Of a DNA stretch of 64,000 bases, positions 18,946 to 27,407 are shown one piece after another. The position numbers and the translations under genes are program-made. Location: assembly GCA_023554445.1 (NCBI GenBank), contig JAMJQQ010000026.1:19741-83740 (forward strand). The letters are read 5' to 3'. Below the pieces are notes generated by a model, which worked only from the letters and a program-made list of their open reading frames with translations, was not told the origin of the DNA and did not search any database. The stretch's first letter is position 1, and each line of letters begins with the position of its first letter. This DNA comes from Carthagonibacter metallireducens (GTDB lineage Bacteria > Gemmatimonadota > Gemmatimonadetes > Palauibacterales > Palauibacteraceae).

Positions 18946-19724
18946 TGAACGCGCCGATCAGGGACTGGGCGGAGGTCCGAGAGATCCGCCGTGCCGCCGA
19001 CGAAACCTGGTGGGTGGAGCTCGATTCTCCCGCCATCGCTGGACGGGCGAGACCGGGTCAATTCGTCATGGTGGGCCTCGGCGTCGAACAGGTAGCGGCT
19101 CCATTCCTCCCGCGTCCGTTCAGCGTGGGCCTCGCAGGCCCGGACCGGACGGTCGGGCTCCTGCTGCGCGAATTCGGTGCGGGTACCCGCCGCCTCGCTC
19201 GGCTGCGGGACGGAGACCGTGTACTGTTGCTGGGGCCGCTCGGGCAGGCGTTTTCGGTATCGTCGGATCGCCCCGTCGTGTGCATCGCCGGCGGCGTAGG
19301 GCTCGCGCCGTTCCTCTTTCTCGCAGCCGAGCAGCGGAAACTCGGACGGCAGGTCAGGCTGCTGTACGGGGAACGGACCGCTGACCGGGTCTTCTCTTCG
19401 GAATTGATCGAGGAGCTGACGGGCGTGGCGCCGATCATCTACACGGAAGACGGATCGGCGGGCCACCAGGGCCTGGTGCTCGCGGGCATTCGCCCCGAGG
19501 AGGAGCCCGCCCTGCTCGCCTGCGGTCCTACGCCCATGCTCCAGGCCGTCGCCCGGCTGGCGATCGAGCATGGCTTACCGCTGCAGGTCTCCGTCGAAGA
19601 GCACATGGGGTGCGGAATCGGCACCTGTCAGGGCTGCGTGGTACGCAGCGCGAGTGGAGAGTGGATCAAGTCCTGCACCGAGGGCCCGGTGTTCGATGCC
19701 CGGGAGCTGTCATGGCCGACCTGA
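18945..19724 (+). CDS. pyrK: Dihydroorotate dehydrogenase electron transfer subunit PyrK
   Basis: 259 aa. FAD-binding (RPFSVGLAG) and NAD-binding (CIAGGVGLAPFLFLA) parts of a ferredoxin-reductase fold precede a C-terminal [2Fe-2S] site with four cysteines in CGIGTCQGCVVR...SC. It passes electrons from PyrD to NAD+. The next gene is pyrD, overlapping by 13 nt, so the two subunits are made together as a class 1B enzyme. Confidence 0.93.
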   Translation: MNAPIRDWAEVREIRRAADETWWVELDSPAIAGRARPGQFVMVGLGVEQVAAPFLPRPFSVGLAGPDRTVGLLLREFGAGTRRLARLRDGDRVLLLGPLGQAFSVSSDRPVVCIAGGVGLAPFLFLAAEQRKLGRQVRLLYGERTADRVFSSELIEELTGVAPIIYTEDGSAGHQGLVLAGIRPEEEPALLACGPTPMLQAVARLAIEHGLPLQVSVEEHMGCGIGTCQGCVVRSASGEWIKSCTEGPVFDARELSWPT

Positions 19725-20635
19725 CGCAGCGACTGTTCGGGACGCAATGGCAGAGCCCGGTGCTTCTGGCATCGGGCACGTGCGGCTACGGGGAGGAATA
19801 CGCCGAGCTGATACCTCTGGACGAGATCGGGGGAATCGTCACGAAGGCCGTCAGCCTCGAGCCGAGATCCGGGAACCCGCCGCACCGGGTGTCCGAGACG
19901 CCGGGCGGCATGATCAACGCGATCGGCCTGCAGAATGTCGGCCTCGCTGCCTTCATTCGCGAGAAGCTCCCCTGGCTGCGCGACAACCTGGTTCGCGCCC
20001 GCGTTCTGATCAATGTAGTTGGCCACACCGAGGACGAATTCGAGGCAGTCGTCGCCGGACTGGACGGAGAGGACGGCTTTCTCGGCTTCGAGATCAACGT
20101 TTCCTGCCCCAACGTGAAGGATGGCACGCTGTTCGGGACGGACCCGGCGGGTCTGGCCGGTCTTGTCGCCACCCTCAGGCGCGCCACGGCCCGACCACTC
20201 GTCGTGAAGCTGACGCCGAACGTGCCCGACATCGGGCTCTATGCGCGCATCTGCGAGGAGAACGGGGCGGACGGACTCAGCACGATCAACACCTTCCCCG
20301 GCATGTTGATCGACGTCGGGAAACGTCGCCCCGTGATCGGAAATGTATCCGGCGGTGTCAGCGGGCCGGCGATACTCCCGATGGGCGTATACCTCACCTG
20401 GCGGGCCCGTCAGTCGAGCAGCCTGCCGATCCTGGGCATCGGAGGAATTCGCTCGTCGGATGACGCCCTGCAGTACATACTCGCAGGAGCGAGTCTGGTA
20501 CAGATCGGGACTGCACTCTTCGTCGATCCCGAGGTCGCGGTGGCAGTACATCGAGGCGTCGAGGCGTACTGCACAGAATCAGAGACCCCGCTGCGGGAGC
20601 TCGTCGGTGGCGTTCAGATTCCCGACCGGGACTGA
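19712..20635 (+). CDS. pyrD: Dihydroorotate dehydrogenase, catalytic subunit (class 1B)
   Basis: 307 aa from ATG 19712. TIM-barrel FMN enzyme converting dihydroorotate to orotate. ASGTCGYG binds FMN near the N-terminus, NPPHRV and NAIGLQN follow, and the catalytic Cys is in NVSCPNVK. GIGGIRSSDDALQYILAGAS is the C-terminal phosphate-binding part. The catalytic Cys (Ser in class 2 membrane enzymes) together with pyrK next door supports class 1B. Confidence 0.94.
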   Translation: MADLTQRLFGTQWQSPVLLASGTCGYGEEYAELIPLDEIGGIVTKAVSLEPRSGNPPHRVSETPGGMINAIGLQNVGLAAFIREKLPWLRDNLVRARVLINVVGHTEDEFEAVVAGLDGEDGFLGFEINVSCPNVKDGTLFGTDPAGLAGLVATLRRATARPLVVKLTPNVPDIGLYARICEENGADGLSTINTFPGMLIDVGKRRPVIGNVSGGVSGPAILPMGVYLTWRARQSSSLPILGIGGIRSSDDALQYILAGASLVQIGTALFVDPEVAVAVHRGVEAYCTESETPLRELVGGVQIPDRD

Positions 20636-20642
20636 GGAGGAG

Positions 20643-21377
20643 ATGGTGGCCGGCAGACCCGAAGTGATCGTGGCGCTGGACTATCCCGATTTCGAGTCGG
20701 CGTGGGCGCTCGTGGAGCAACTACCCGCAGACACCTGGTACAAGGTTGGCCTGGAGCTGTTCACGCGAGCCGGTCCCCCGGTCGTCGAGCGCCTGGCGGG
20801 AGAGGGCCGCAATGTATTCCTCGACCTCAAGCTGCACGACATACCGAATACGGTGGCCGGAGCGGTCCGGTCCGCATCGCGGCTCGGCGCTCGCCTGTTG
20901 ACGGTGCACGCGGCCGGAGGCGAGGCGATGCTCAGGGCGGCGGCCGACGCTGCCGTGGAGGCGGCTGCTGCGGGGAATGGCTCGGGAGCTCAGGCGCACA
21001 GCAGGCTCCGCCTGCTCGCGATTACCGTACTTACTTCTCTGGACGATGCTTCGCTGCCGGCGGTGTTCGGCCGCGGGGCCACGGTGGAGGAGACCGCCGG
21101 CCGGTTGGCAGGGCTCGCTCGTGAGAGCGGAATCGACGGAGCCGTGTCCTCCGTCAGAGAATGCCGGGCCATAAAGCTCGCCTGTGGTGAGGAGTTCATG
21201 GTCGTGACACCCGGGATCCGGCTCGCCGGCCAGGACGCACAGGACCAGGCCCGCGTCGCTACACCCGCCGTGGCTTCGGCGGCAGGGGCCGACTACCTCG
21301 TGGTGGGCCGGACGATCACGAAGTCGGAGGATCCACGCACCGCCCTCGAGACGGTCCGCGCGGCTATCGATTCCTGA
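20643..21377 (+). CDS. pyrF: Orotidine 5'-phosphate decarboxylase
   Basis: 244 aa. ATG 20643 sits 7 nt after the pyrD stop, with GGAGGAG directly before it. Catalytic residues are in DLKLHDIPNTV (the DxKxxD motif), and the phosphate-binding loop is VVTPGIRLAG with DYLVVGRTIT near the C-terminus. It makes UMP from OMP and completes the pyrK-pyrD-pyrF module, the last steps of pyrimidine synthesis. It converges on the kdsC-like gene with 22 nt between them. Confidence 0.94.
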   Translation: MVAGRPEVIVALDYPDFESAWALVEQLPADTWYKVGLELFTRAGPPVVERLAGEGRNVFLDLKLHDIPNTVAGAVRSASRLGARLLTVHAAGGEAMLRAAADAAVEAAAAGNGSGAQAHSRLRLLAITVLTSLDDASLPAVFGRGATVEETAGRLAGLARESGIDGAVSSVRECRAIKLACGEEFMVVTPGIRLAGQDAQDQARVATPAVASAAGADYLVVGRTITKSEDPRTALETVRAAIDS

Positions 21378-21399
21378 CCCTGGACGGTCCGCCTCGCGG

Positions 21400-22122
21400 T
21401 CAGATGTCTGCCGGCGAGAGCACGACAGGCCCGGTCTCGTTCCGCAGTCCGAGGTACTTCCGATATCGCGCCGAGTGCACGGACCGCTCTCGGACCGCTT
21501 CGTCGTATCTTCCGGCAAGACCGAGAAGCAGCTCGGCCGATTCGCGCACGGCATGCTGGCCGCCCTCACGGCCGGTCGTGTAGTCGAACCTCTGCTCGCG
21601 CTCGGCCCAGCTGCGCAGCAGGGGCGTGGCGCCGTTGCGGATGAGAACTCGCAGTCCGCAGGCGTCGGCGACGCCGAGGTCGAGCACATCGTCGAACAGG
21701 AAGCAGATCTGCTCCGGTCGGATCCCGAACCGGCTCTCCAGGTCCCGCAGGGCATGCAGCTTGTCGAGGAAACCCCGGTACACGACGTGAAAACGTTCGC
21801 GCTCGGCCAGTGCCACCGCAGCCGGATTATCCTGACCCGTCAGGACGCCGACGAATGGGAGGCGACCGTCTCTCAGCCACCAGCCGAAGCGGAGGAGGTT
21901 GGTTCCCATGGCGTCCGACTCGGAGAAGCCGCTGGGAGTGCCGGTTCCCTTGATCCCCTCGTTGAAAACTCCGTCCCAGTCGAACAGGAATCCCTTGACC
22001 CCGGCCAGGCGGGCCCGGAGGTCTCCGGGGGAGGTGCGGAACTCGCCCCCCACGGCGCGGAAAGGAGCGAGAAGCCGATCGTCCGGCTCCTGAAAGACCG
22101 GGTGCGAATCTCCCCGCGGCAT
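21400..22122 (-). CDS. KdsC-like HAD phosphatase of the 8-amino-Kdo operon
   Basis: 240 aa HAD-superfamily enzyme. Motif I is FLFDWDGVFNEG with the nucleophile and acid/base Asp, motif II is VLTGQ, a Lys follows in LDKLHAL, and motif IV is FLFDDVLDLG. The pattern and FSESDAMGTNLL match KdsC, which dephosphorylates Kdo-8-phosphate, but it is longer than typical KdsC (~180 aa) and has extra residues at both ends. It is last in the operon, after the aldolase-CBS gene, sharing one base (TGATG). Most likely it removes phosphate from the KdsA product; another sugar phosphate is possible. Confidence 0.78.
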   Translation of the reverse strand: MPRGDSHPVFQEPDDRLLAPFRAVGGEFRTSPGDLRARLAGVKGFLFDWDGVFNEGIKGTGTPSGFSESDAMGTNLLRFGWWLRDGRLPFVGVLTGQDNPAAVALAERERFHVVYRGFLDKLHALRDLESRFGIRPEQICFLFDDVLDLGVADACGLRVLIRNGATPLLRSWAEREQRFDYTTGREGGQHAVRESAELLLGLAGRYDEAVRERSVHSARYRKYLGLRNETGPVVLSPADI

Positions 22123-23126
22123 CAGAGATCCTGGATGTCCAGCATGCCTACCGGACGACCCCGGTCGGTTACCAGCAGATTGTCCACCTTGTGTCGGTGG
22201 AACAGCTCATCGGCCTCGTTGAGCCGGACCCCTCTCTCGATCGATATCGGAGTCCCGTACGGCAGATCGCTCATCCGTCGATCGAGCACGTCACGGCCGT
22301 TGGCCTGGAGCAGACGTCGCAGATCTCCATCCGTGAACACACCCACCAGATTGCCTTCGCCGTCCACCACGGTTACGCAGCCGAATCCGTACTCGGTCAT
22401 GCTCACGATCGCGTCGCGAAGCTCGGTGTCTGCCAGGACGGTCGGATTGACGCTGCTCATGACATCGCCGACGGTACGCGTGATCATCCGGGTGTGAACC
22501 CGGAATTGATCGGTGCCGACCGAAGTGAACACGTTCTCTGTGAGGCGCGCGAGGATCGGAAAAGGCACCGTGATCGTGTGCGCGCCCAGCTGAAGTGCGT
22601 TGCGCACGTGCTCCACGTGGCGGACGGACGAGAACATGACGCGCGTTTCGTATCCGTAGCGTTCCACGGCATCTACCGCGTCCGCGACCAGAGCCAGAGC
22701 ATCCTGTCCCTGATCCTGAAGCCGGCCCACGAGGGGGCATACGTAGGCGGCCCCTGCGTGCATGGCCATGTATGCCTGTTGCAGGGTGTAGACGAGGTGA
22801 ACGTTGACCATCAGCCCTTCGTCCGTCAGCCGGCGGCATGCCTTGATACCTTCCAGAGACACGGGAATCTTGAACACCGTACGCCCCGGCTCCAACCCGA
22901 GCTCCAGCTGGCGGATCGCTTCGGACCGGATCTCGTCGGCCGTATCCCCGAGCGCCTCGACCTGCAGCACAGGTACGATTCGAGCGAGATCGAGAAGGTA
23001 GGCGTCCACGTCCTCGATGCCGTGCCGATGCATGAAGGTCGGTGTCGTGGTCAGACCATCGAGTATCCCGAGTCCGAAGGCTTCCTCGATCTCCCGTCGA
23101 TCCGCACTGTCAAGGTACAGCTCCAT
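22122..23126 (-). CDS. Transaldolase/fructose-6-phosphate aldolase-like domain fused to a KdsD-type CBS pair
   Basis: 334 aa. Residues 1 to ~215 match the small transaldolase/FSA barrel: MELYLDSAD at the start, Asp6, and the Schiff-base Lys86 in VFKIPVSLEGI. Other active-site positions differ from E. coli FSA as I recall it: Thr28 for Asn, His110 for Thr and Leu132 for Tyr. From about 222 come two CBS repeats (TVGDVM..., then GVFTDGDLRR and NLLVTDRGRPVGMLDIQDL) that closely resemble the C-terminus of arabinose-5-phosphate isomerase KdsD. Here the sugar-isomerase (SIS) domain is replaced by an aldolase barrel. It lies between kdsA and kdsC-like, so it probably supplies or controls the KdsA substrate; this is inference. 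Confidence 0.8.
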   Translation of the reverse strand: MELYLDSADRREIEEAFGLGILDGLTTTPTFMHRHGIEDVDAYLLDLARIVPVLQVEALGDTADEIRSEAIRQLELGLEPGRTVFKIPVSLEGIKACRRLTDEGLMVNVHLVYTLQQAYMAMHAGAAYVCPLVGRLQDQGQDALALVADAVDAVERYGYETRVMFSSVRHVEHVRNALQLGAHTITVPFPILARLTENVFTSVGTDQFRVHTRMITRTVGDVMSSVNPTVLADTELRDAIVSMTEYGFGCVTVVDGEGNLVGVFTDGDLRRLLQANGRDVLDRRMSDLPYGTPISIERGVRLNEADELFHRHKVDNLLVTDRGRPVGMLDIQDL

Positions 23127-23148
23127 GTCGACTCTCTCTTCCGTTCTC

Positions 23149-23988
23149 TCAGGCCACCGGTCGGTGACGTACCTCTACCTCGTGAATCTCCAGCAGCGGA
23201 GCCAGGAACGCCTCGAGATCGAATACGCAGAGCTGGCTCGCCGCATCGCACAGTGCGCGAGCTGGATCGGGATGCGTTTCGATGAACACGCCGTCCACGC
23301 CGGCGGCGACACCCGAGCGGGCGATGACCGGCAGAAATTCCCGAGCCCCCCCGGACGGGTCGGCACTCGGGATGCCATAGCGACGGATCGAGTGCGTGAT
23401 GTCGAAGACGGTCGGGAATCCCGTCTTCCTGAGGTGATAGAAGGCGCGCGGGTCCACTACGAGATCGTTGTACCCGAAGGTGTAGCCACGTTCGGTGAGG
23501 AGTATGCGTTCGTTGCCTCGGGCGAGAACCTTCTCGACCGGCCGCATCATGTTCTCGGGTGCGAGGAACTGACCGTGCTTCAGATTCACCACCCGGCCCG
23601 TGTCTGCGGCAGCGACCACGAGCTCGGTCTGCATGCACAGGTAGGCCGGGATCTGTATGACGTCCAGAACCTCGCCGGCCTTCGTCGCCTGATCCGGCGT
23701 GTGCACGTCGGAGAGGATGGGAAACCCGAAGTCCGTCCGGATTCGGTCCAGGATTCTGAGGCCCTCGTCGAGCCCGGGCCCCCGGTAGTAGTCCAGAGAA
23801 CTACGGTTGTCCTTGGTGAATGACGACTTGTAGATGACCCCGACGCCCGTCGCGGACGCCACCCGTGCCAGCTCCTCGGCGGTGCGCAGCATCACGCTCT
23901 CATCCTCGATCACGCACGGTCCTGAGATCAGGAACATACTCGCGCCACCGACATCGATGTTTCCGAGCTGGAACGTACGCGTCGCCAT
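23149..23988 (-). CDS. kdsA: 3-deoxy-8-phosphooctulonate synthase KdsA
   Basis: 279 aa, normal length. It condenses arabinose-5-phosphate with phosphoenolpyruvate to give Kdo-8-phosphate. Visible signatures are SGPCVIED, YKSSFTKDNRSS, DVHTPDQA, NLKHGQFLAPENM and FDITHSIRRYG. Cys25 in GPCVIE marks the metal-dependent subclass (metal-independent enzymes have Asn there). It sits 2 nt after kdnB and 22 nt before the aldolase-CBS fusion. A second kdsA elsewhere in the genome is possible. Confidence 0.94.
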   Translation of the reverse strand: MATRTFQLGNIDVGGASMFLISGPCVIEDESVMLRTAEELARVASATGVGVIYKSSFTKDNRSSLDYYRGPGLDEGLRILDRIRTDFGFPILSDVHTPDQATKAGEVLDVIQIPAYLCMQTELVVAAADTGRVVNLKHGQFLAPENMMRPVEKVLARGNERILLTERGYTFGYNDLVVDPRAFYHLRKTGFPTVFDITHSIRRYGIPSADPSGGAREFLPVIARSGVAAGVDGVFIETHPDPARALCDAASQLCVFDLEAFLAPLLEIHEVEVRHRPVA

Positions 23989-23990
23989 GC

Positions 23991-25079
23991 CTAAAGCCTC
24001 CGGAAGATCGCCTCGAGGCGGTCCAGCGTGATCTCACTCTGCCAGTCGGGCCCGAGGGCGTGGTCCCACATGTGAGGCAGGCCGAAGGCGATCTCCGCCA
24101 TTCGCCGTACCTGCTCGTCGGTCCAGCCGTCCGACATCCCTGCAGGAAGGCTTATCGAGTGCTTTTCGACCATCGCTTCGAACTCGTCCACGCCGTGAGG
24201 ATAGAAGTCGCGCAGCTGTCGGAATGCGACACAGTTGGCGATTCCGTGCCGCATTCCAAGAACATAGGAGAGCCCGTATGAGATGGCATGGCAGGCGCCC
24301 ACTTCCGAATAGGTGAGACTCAGACCCCCGAACAACGAGGCGACCATCAACTTCTCGTCGTTCGCAGGAGATCGCCCGGCGCCGTCGTCCAGGAAGACCT
24401 CGCGGCAAAGCTTGAGCGCTTCGTCACCGTAGGCCTGGCTGAACGTGTTGAAGTGCCGGCCGGTCTCGGCCTCGATACAGTGGATGAAGCAGTCCATCCC
24501 CGTGTAGAACCAGTGGTCGGTGGGGACGCTTGCGGTGAGGTCCGGATCGAGGACGAGCTGGTCGAAAGGCGTCCATTCGCATTTGAGTCCGAGCTTCTTC
24601 TCCGGGCCCGTGAGTACGGCGGTCATCGACACCTCGGCCCCGGTGCCGGAGATCGTCGGGATCCCGCAATGCCAGACGCCCGGCCGCTCGACGAGGTTCA
24701 ACCCCTGGTAGCGAGTCGAGGAACCTTCGTTCGTGAGCATCAGGGACACCGCCTTCGCGACGTCCATGACGCTTCCGCCGCCGATTCCCACGACTGCGGA
24801 AGGAAGAGCGCTCCGGGACAGGATGCCGTCGCGCAACTCATCCACCTGTTCCGTCTTGGGCTCCTCGTGACTTGCATCGAGGTAGTGAACCTCGTCGCCC
24901 GACTCGACCGCGAGACGTGCTTCCAGCTCCCGACCTTCGAACCAGTCGTCCACGAGGTAGACCACCGTTCCCGTGCCACTCCGACGCACCGGCTCGAGGA
25001 TCGATCCCAGCTGATCGAGCGCCCCCCGCCCGTAGACGATCTTCCCGACGTTACGGAAGTTCCTGTGCATGTCTCTCAT
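23991..25079 (-). CDS. kdnB: KdnB-like iron/zinc alcohol dehydrogenase (8-amino-Kdo synthesis)
   Basis: 362 aa from ATG 25079, overlapping the kdnA stop (ATGA); ATG 25070 is the alternative. It is a group III metal-dependent dehydrogenase: GIGGGSVMDVAKA binds NAD(P), PTISGTGAEVS follows, and the metal ligands lie around GMDCFIHCIE, GACHAISYG and GMRHGIAN. The neighbours (kdnA aminotransferase, kdsA) match the Shewanella KdnB/KdnA pair, in which KdnB oxidises C8 of Kdo and KdnA transaminates it. Assignment to KdnB rests on family plus context. A 3-dehydroquinate-synthase-like enzyme is the alternative. Confidence 0.82.
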   Translation of the reverse strand: MRDMHRNFRNVGKIVYGRGALDQLGSILEPVRRSGTGTVVYLVDDWFEGRELEARLAVESGDEVHYLDASHEEPKTEQVDELRDGILSRSALPSAVVGIGGGSVMDVAKAVSLMLTNEGSSTRYQGLNLVERPGVWHCGIPTISGTGAEVSMTAVLTGPEKKLGLKCEWTPFDQLVLDPDLTASVPTDHWFYTGMDCFIHCIEAETGRHFNTFSQAYGDEALKLCREVFLDDGAGRSPANDEKLMVASLFGGLSLTYSEVGACHAISYGLSYVLGMRHGIANCVAFRQLRDFYPHGVDEFEAMVEKHSISLPAGMSDGWTDEQVRRMAEIAFGLPHMWDHALGPDWQSEITLDRLEAIFRRL

Positions 25080-26281
25080 GCCCCCCCGCCCAGCACGGAA
25101 GCGAGGGATTCCCGAAGGGATTCGCCGATCCTGTCCGTATTCTCGGGCTCCCAACTGCATCCGACACCTATCGACACGAGACGGCCGATCACTTCCTGCG
25201 CTCCGGGAAGCTCGAGCGCCCTGTAATCCTGCGGGCTGCCGAGTGAGTGAATCGCGAGCGGGGCGGCGGCGTCGAGGTTCTTTACATGGTCCCACTGGTT
25301 GATGAAGTGGTACATGTTGGTGAACCAGTAGTTGACCCCCGGAACACCTGCCGCGCGCATCGAGGCTACGGCCGCCTCGGCGCTCTCCGAATCAGGCAAC
25401 AGCAGATTCAGAAAGGTGCCCGAATCCCCCTCCGGGTCGGGCATTCGGCGGAAATCGAGACCCGGAAGATCCTCGACTGCGTCCCTCAGCCGGGCCTTGT
25501 TCGCCCGCTTCGCGGATCGGATTCGTTCCAGCTTCCGCATCTGCGCAACGCCGACTGCCGCATGAAGCTCGCTGATTCTGTAGTTGAAGCCCACGATCGG
25601 GTGTTCTTCCATTCCCCGATTGTCTCCCACGTGGTCATGCCCGTGGTCCGCATAGCTGTCTGCGAGGCGATACCGGGACTCGTCATCGGTGACGAACACT
25701 CCGCCCTCACCCGCCGTCGTGATCTTGAAGAAGTCGAACGAGAATGCGCCGGTGAGGCCGAACCGTCCTACGGATCGCCCGTGATACCAGGCTCCCAGTG
25801 CCTGGCCGGCGTCTTCGACCAGCACGAGATCCCGGTCACGGCAGAGCTCCAGCAGCGGATCCATGTCGGCGGCGGCCCCGCACATGTGCACGAGCAGAAT
25901 CGCCTTCGTGTTCGGAGTCAGCGCCGCCCTGACGCTGGCCGCGTCGAGGCAGAGCGTATCGTCGATGTCCGCGAACACGGGGAGGCCACCGGCCAGCAGC
26001 ACCGCCTCGATCGTCGCCAGGTACGTAAAGGGCGGCACGATAACTTCGTCGCCGTATCCGATTCCGGCCGCCGCCAGAGCGCAGGCAACGGCGGTCGATC
26101 CGCTCGAAACGGCGAGGGCATGTCCGGCACCCGTGTAGTCGCAGACCAGGTTCTCCATCTCGCGCGCCTTCCAGCGGTCCATTCGTCGATCTTCGTGACC
26201 GTACCGGAAGAGGATGCCGGTCTCCAGCACCTCCATGACCTCCCTTCGCTCCTCGTCACCGAACAGTTCGGTTCCCGGCAT
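25076..26281 (-). CDS. kdnA: KdnA-like PLP aminotransferase (DegT/DnrJ/EryC1 family)
   Basis: 401 aa. A DegT-family sugar aminotransferase: AVSSGSTAV binds the cofactor phosphate, VEDAGQALGA carries the PLP-ring Asp, and SFDFFKITTAGEGG carries the Schiff-base Lys. NYRISELHAAVG is also typical. It opens the operon and is coupled to the kdnB-like dehydrogenase. In the known 8-amino-Kdo route this enzyme adds an amino group from glutamate to the 8-oxo sugar. Other DegT enzymes make amino sugars for O-antigen, but the kdnB-kdsA context favours KdnA. Confidence 0.85.
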   Translation of the reverse strand: MPGTELFGDEERREVMEVLETGILFRYGHEDRRMDRWKAREMENLVCDYTGAGHALAVSSGSTAVACALAAAGIGYGDEVIVPPFTYLATIEAVLLAGGLPVFADIDDTLCLDAASVRAALTPNTKAILLVHMCGAAADMDPLLELCRDRDLVLVEDAGQALGAWYHGRSVGRFGLTGAFSFDFFKITTAGEGGVFVTDDESRYRLADSYADHGHDHVGDNRGMEEHPIVGFNYRISELHAAVGVAQMRKLERIRSAKRANKARLRDAVEDLPGLDFRRMPDPEGDSGTFLNLLLPDSESAEAAVASMRAAGVPGVNYWFTNMYHFINQWDHVKNLDAAAPLAIHSLGSPQDYRALELPGAQEVIGRLVSIGVGCSWEPENTDRIGESLRESLASVLGGGA

Positions 26282-26343
26282 CGCGCGTCGCTCTCTTGCA
26301 GGTTGTCCACGATCCTTACGGGTGACTCCCGTTCAGGCGAGAG

Positions 26344-26372
26344 AAGCTACGGGCGGCGTCGGGGAGCGTCCA
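26344..26372 (-). promoter_or_regulatory. Candidate promoter of the kdn operon
   Basis: On the minus strand, TGGACG (26372-26367), a 17-nt spacer, then TAGCTT (26349-26344). It lies about 60 nt upstream of the kdnA ATG in the 195-nt gap to the divergent TPM gene. Confidence 0.4.
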
Positions 26373-26476
26373 GCGGGACGCCCGCGCTTGATCCTCGCGG
26401 TCCGGCAGCGCAACGTGCTCCACGTCAGGAGCCTCGGAACGGATCGGAAAGGCCGATTCTCTATCGAAGGAGAACA

Positions 26477-27379
26477 TTGAGCAGGTTCACGATGTCCAGG
26501 CGATTCGCTGCGGTGGTCGGTCTGGTAGCGGTCACCGCCGTGGGTGCTCCCGCCACAGGCATGGCACAGGTCGAGATTCCCCCACCGGTGGGCCTGGTCA
26601 ACGACTTCGCGGAGGTCATTCCCCCTGCCGCAGAGGTGCGCATATCGGAGATCGTCGAAGAGGTGCGCGCGAAGTCGGGTGGAGAGATCGTAGTCGTCAC
26701 GCTCCCCGATCTCGGTGGCGTACCGCGGACCGAGCTGGCGCACCGGATCGGGAATGAATGGGGCGTTGGCAAGGCCGGCGCTCCCGGCGAGACGGGACGG
26801 CAGACGGGTACCGTGGTCCTCGTGATCCCGAAGGAGACCTCGACGGACGGACGGGGCCACATCGAAATCGCGCTGGCCTTCGGAGCCAACACGTTCATCA
26901 CGGCGTCAGAATCGGGCCGGATTCGGGATCGCTACATGATCCCCGCGTTTCGGGAACAGGACTACGCTGCCGGGATCGAAGAGGGCGTAAGGGCTCTGGC
27001 CGGGCAGTACGCTGCCGAGTTCGGATTCGACATCGACGGGGTGATTCCGCCGCCCGTGCTCCCGGCCGAAGGCGACGGCATTCCGCTGGGAACGATCATC
27101 CTGCTGCTCGGGCTCCTGTTTCTGATTCTCTATGCGATTTCGAAGCGGTCTCGGGGGGGGCGCGGCGGACGAGGAGGTCCCGGCTCGGGAATGGGTGGTG
27201 GCGGCCGAAGGGGTCCGGTGATCGTGCCGTTCCCGACGGGAGGAAGCTCCCGCGGAGGATGGGGCGGGTCGGGTGGCTTCGGCGGTGGCTTCGGGGGCGG
27301 CGGCCTCGGCGGGGGAGGCTTCGGGGGTTTCGGCGGAGGAGGGGGCTTCGGGGGTGGAGGTGCGGGAGGCAGCTGGTGA
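26477..27379 (+). CDS. TPM-domain membrane protein with Gly-rich C-terminus (YgcG-like)
   Basis: 300 aa from TTG 26477, chosen because AAGGAG (26467-26472) lies 4 nt before it; the ATG at 26492 would be 19 nt away. A signal peptide is followed by a TPM domain (GLVNDFAEVIPP, GGEIVVVTLPDL, GTVVLVIP, ALAFGANTFIT), one membrane helix (TIILLLGLLFLILYAI) and a long Gly/Phe/Arg-rich tail ending GGAGGSW. TPM proteins commonly pair with LemA, which is two genes on. Some bind or hydrolyse phosphate, but the role here is unknown. Confidence 0.85.
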   Translation: MSRFTMSRRFAAVVGLVAVTAVGAPATGMAQVEIPPPVGLVNDFAEVIPPAAEVRISEIVEEVRAKSGGEIVVVTLPDLGGVPRTELAHRIGNEWGVGKAGAPGETGRQTGTVVLVIPKETSTDGRGHIEIALAFGANTFITASESGRIRDRYMIPAFREQDYAAGIEEGVRALAGQYAAEFGFDIDGVIPPPVLPAEGDGIPLGTIILLLGLLFLILYAISKRSRGGRGGRGGPGSGMGGGGRRGPVIVPFPTGGSSRGGWGGSGGFGGGFGGGGLGGGGFGGFGGGGGFGGGGAGGSW

Positions 27380-27407
27380 GAGCAGTGGACGAGAAGGAGG
27401 CAGCCGG

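Noticed and set aside
27240..27379. Gly-codon repeats, possible tandem DNA repeat
   Set aside because: They encode the Gly-rich tail typical of TPM proteins and are not an independent repeat element.
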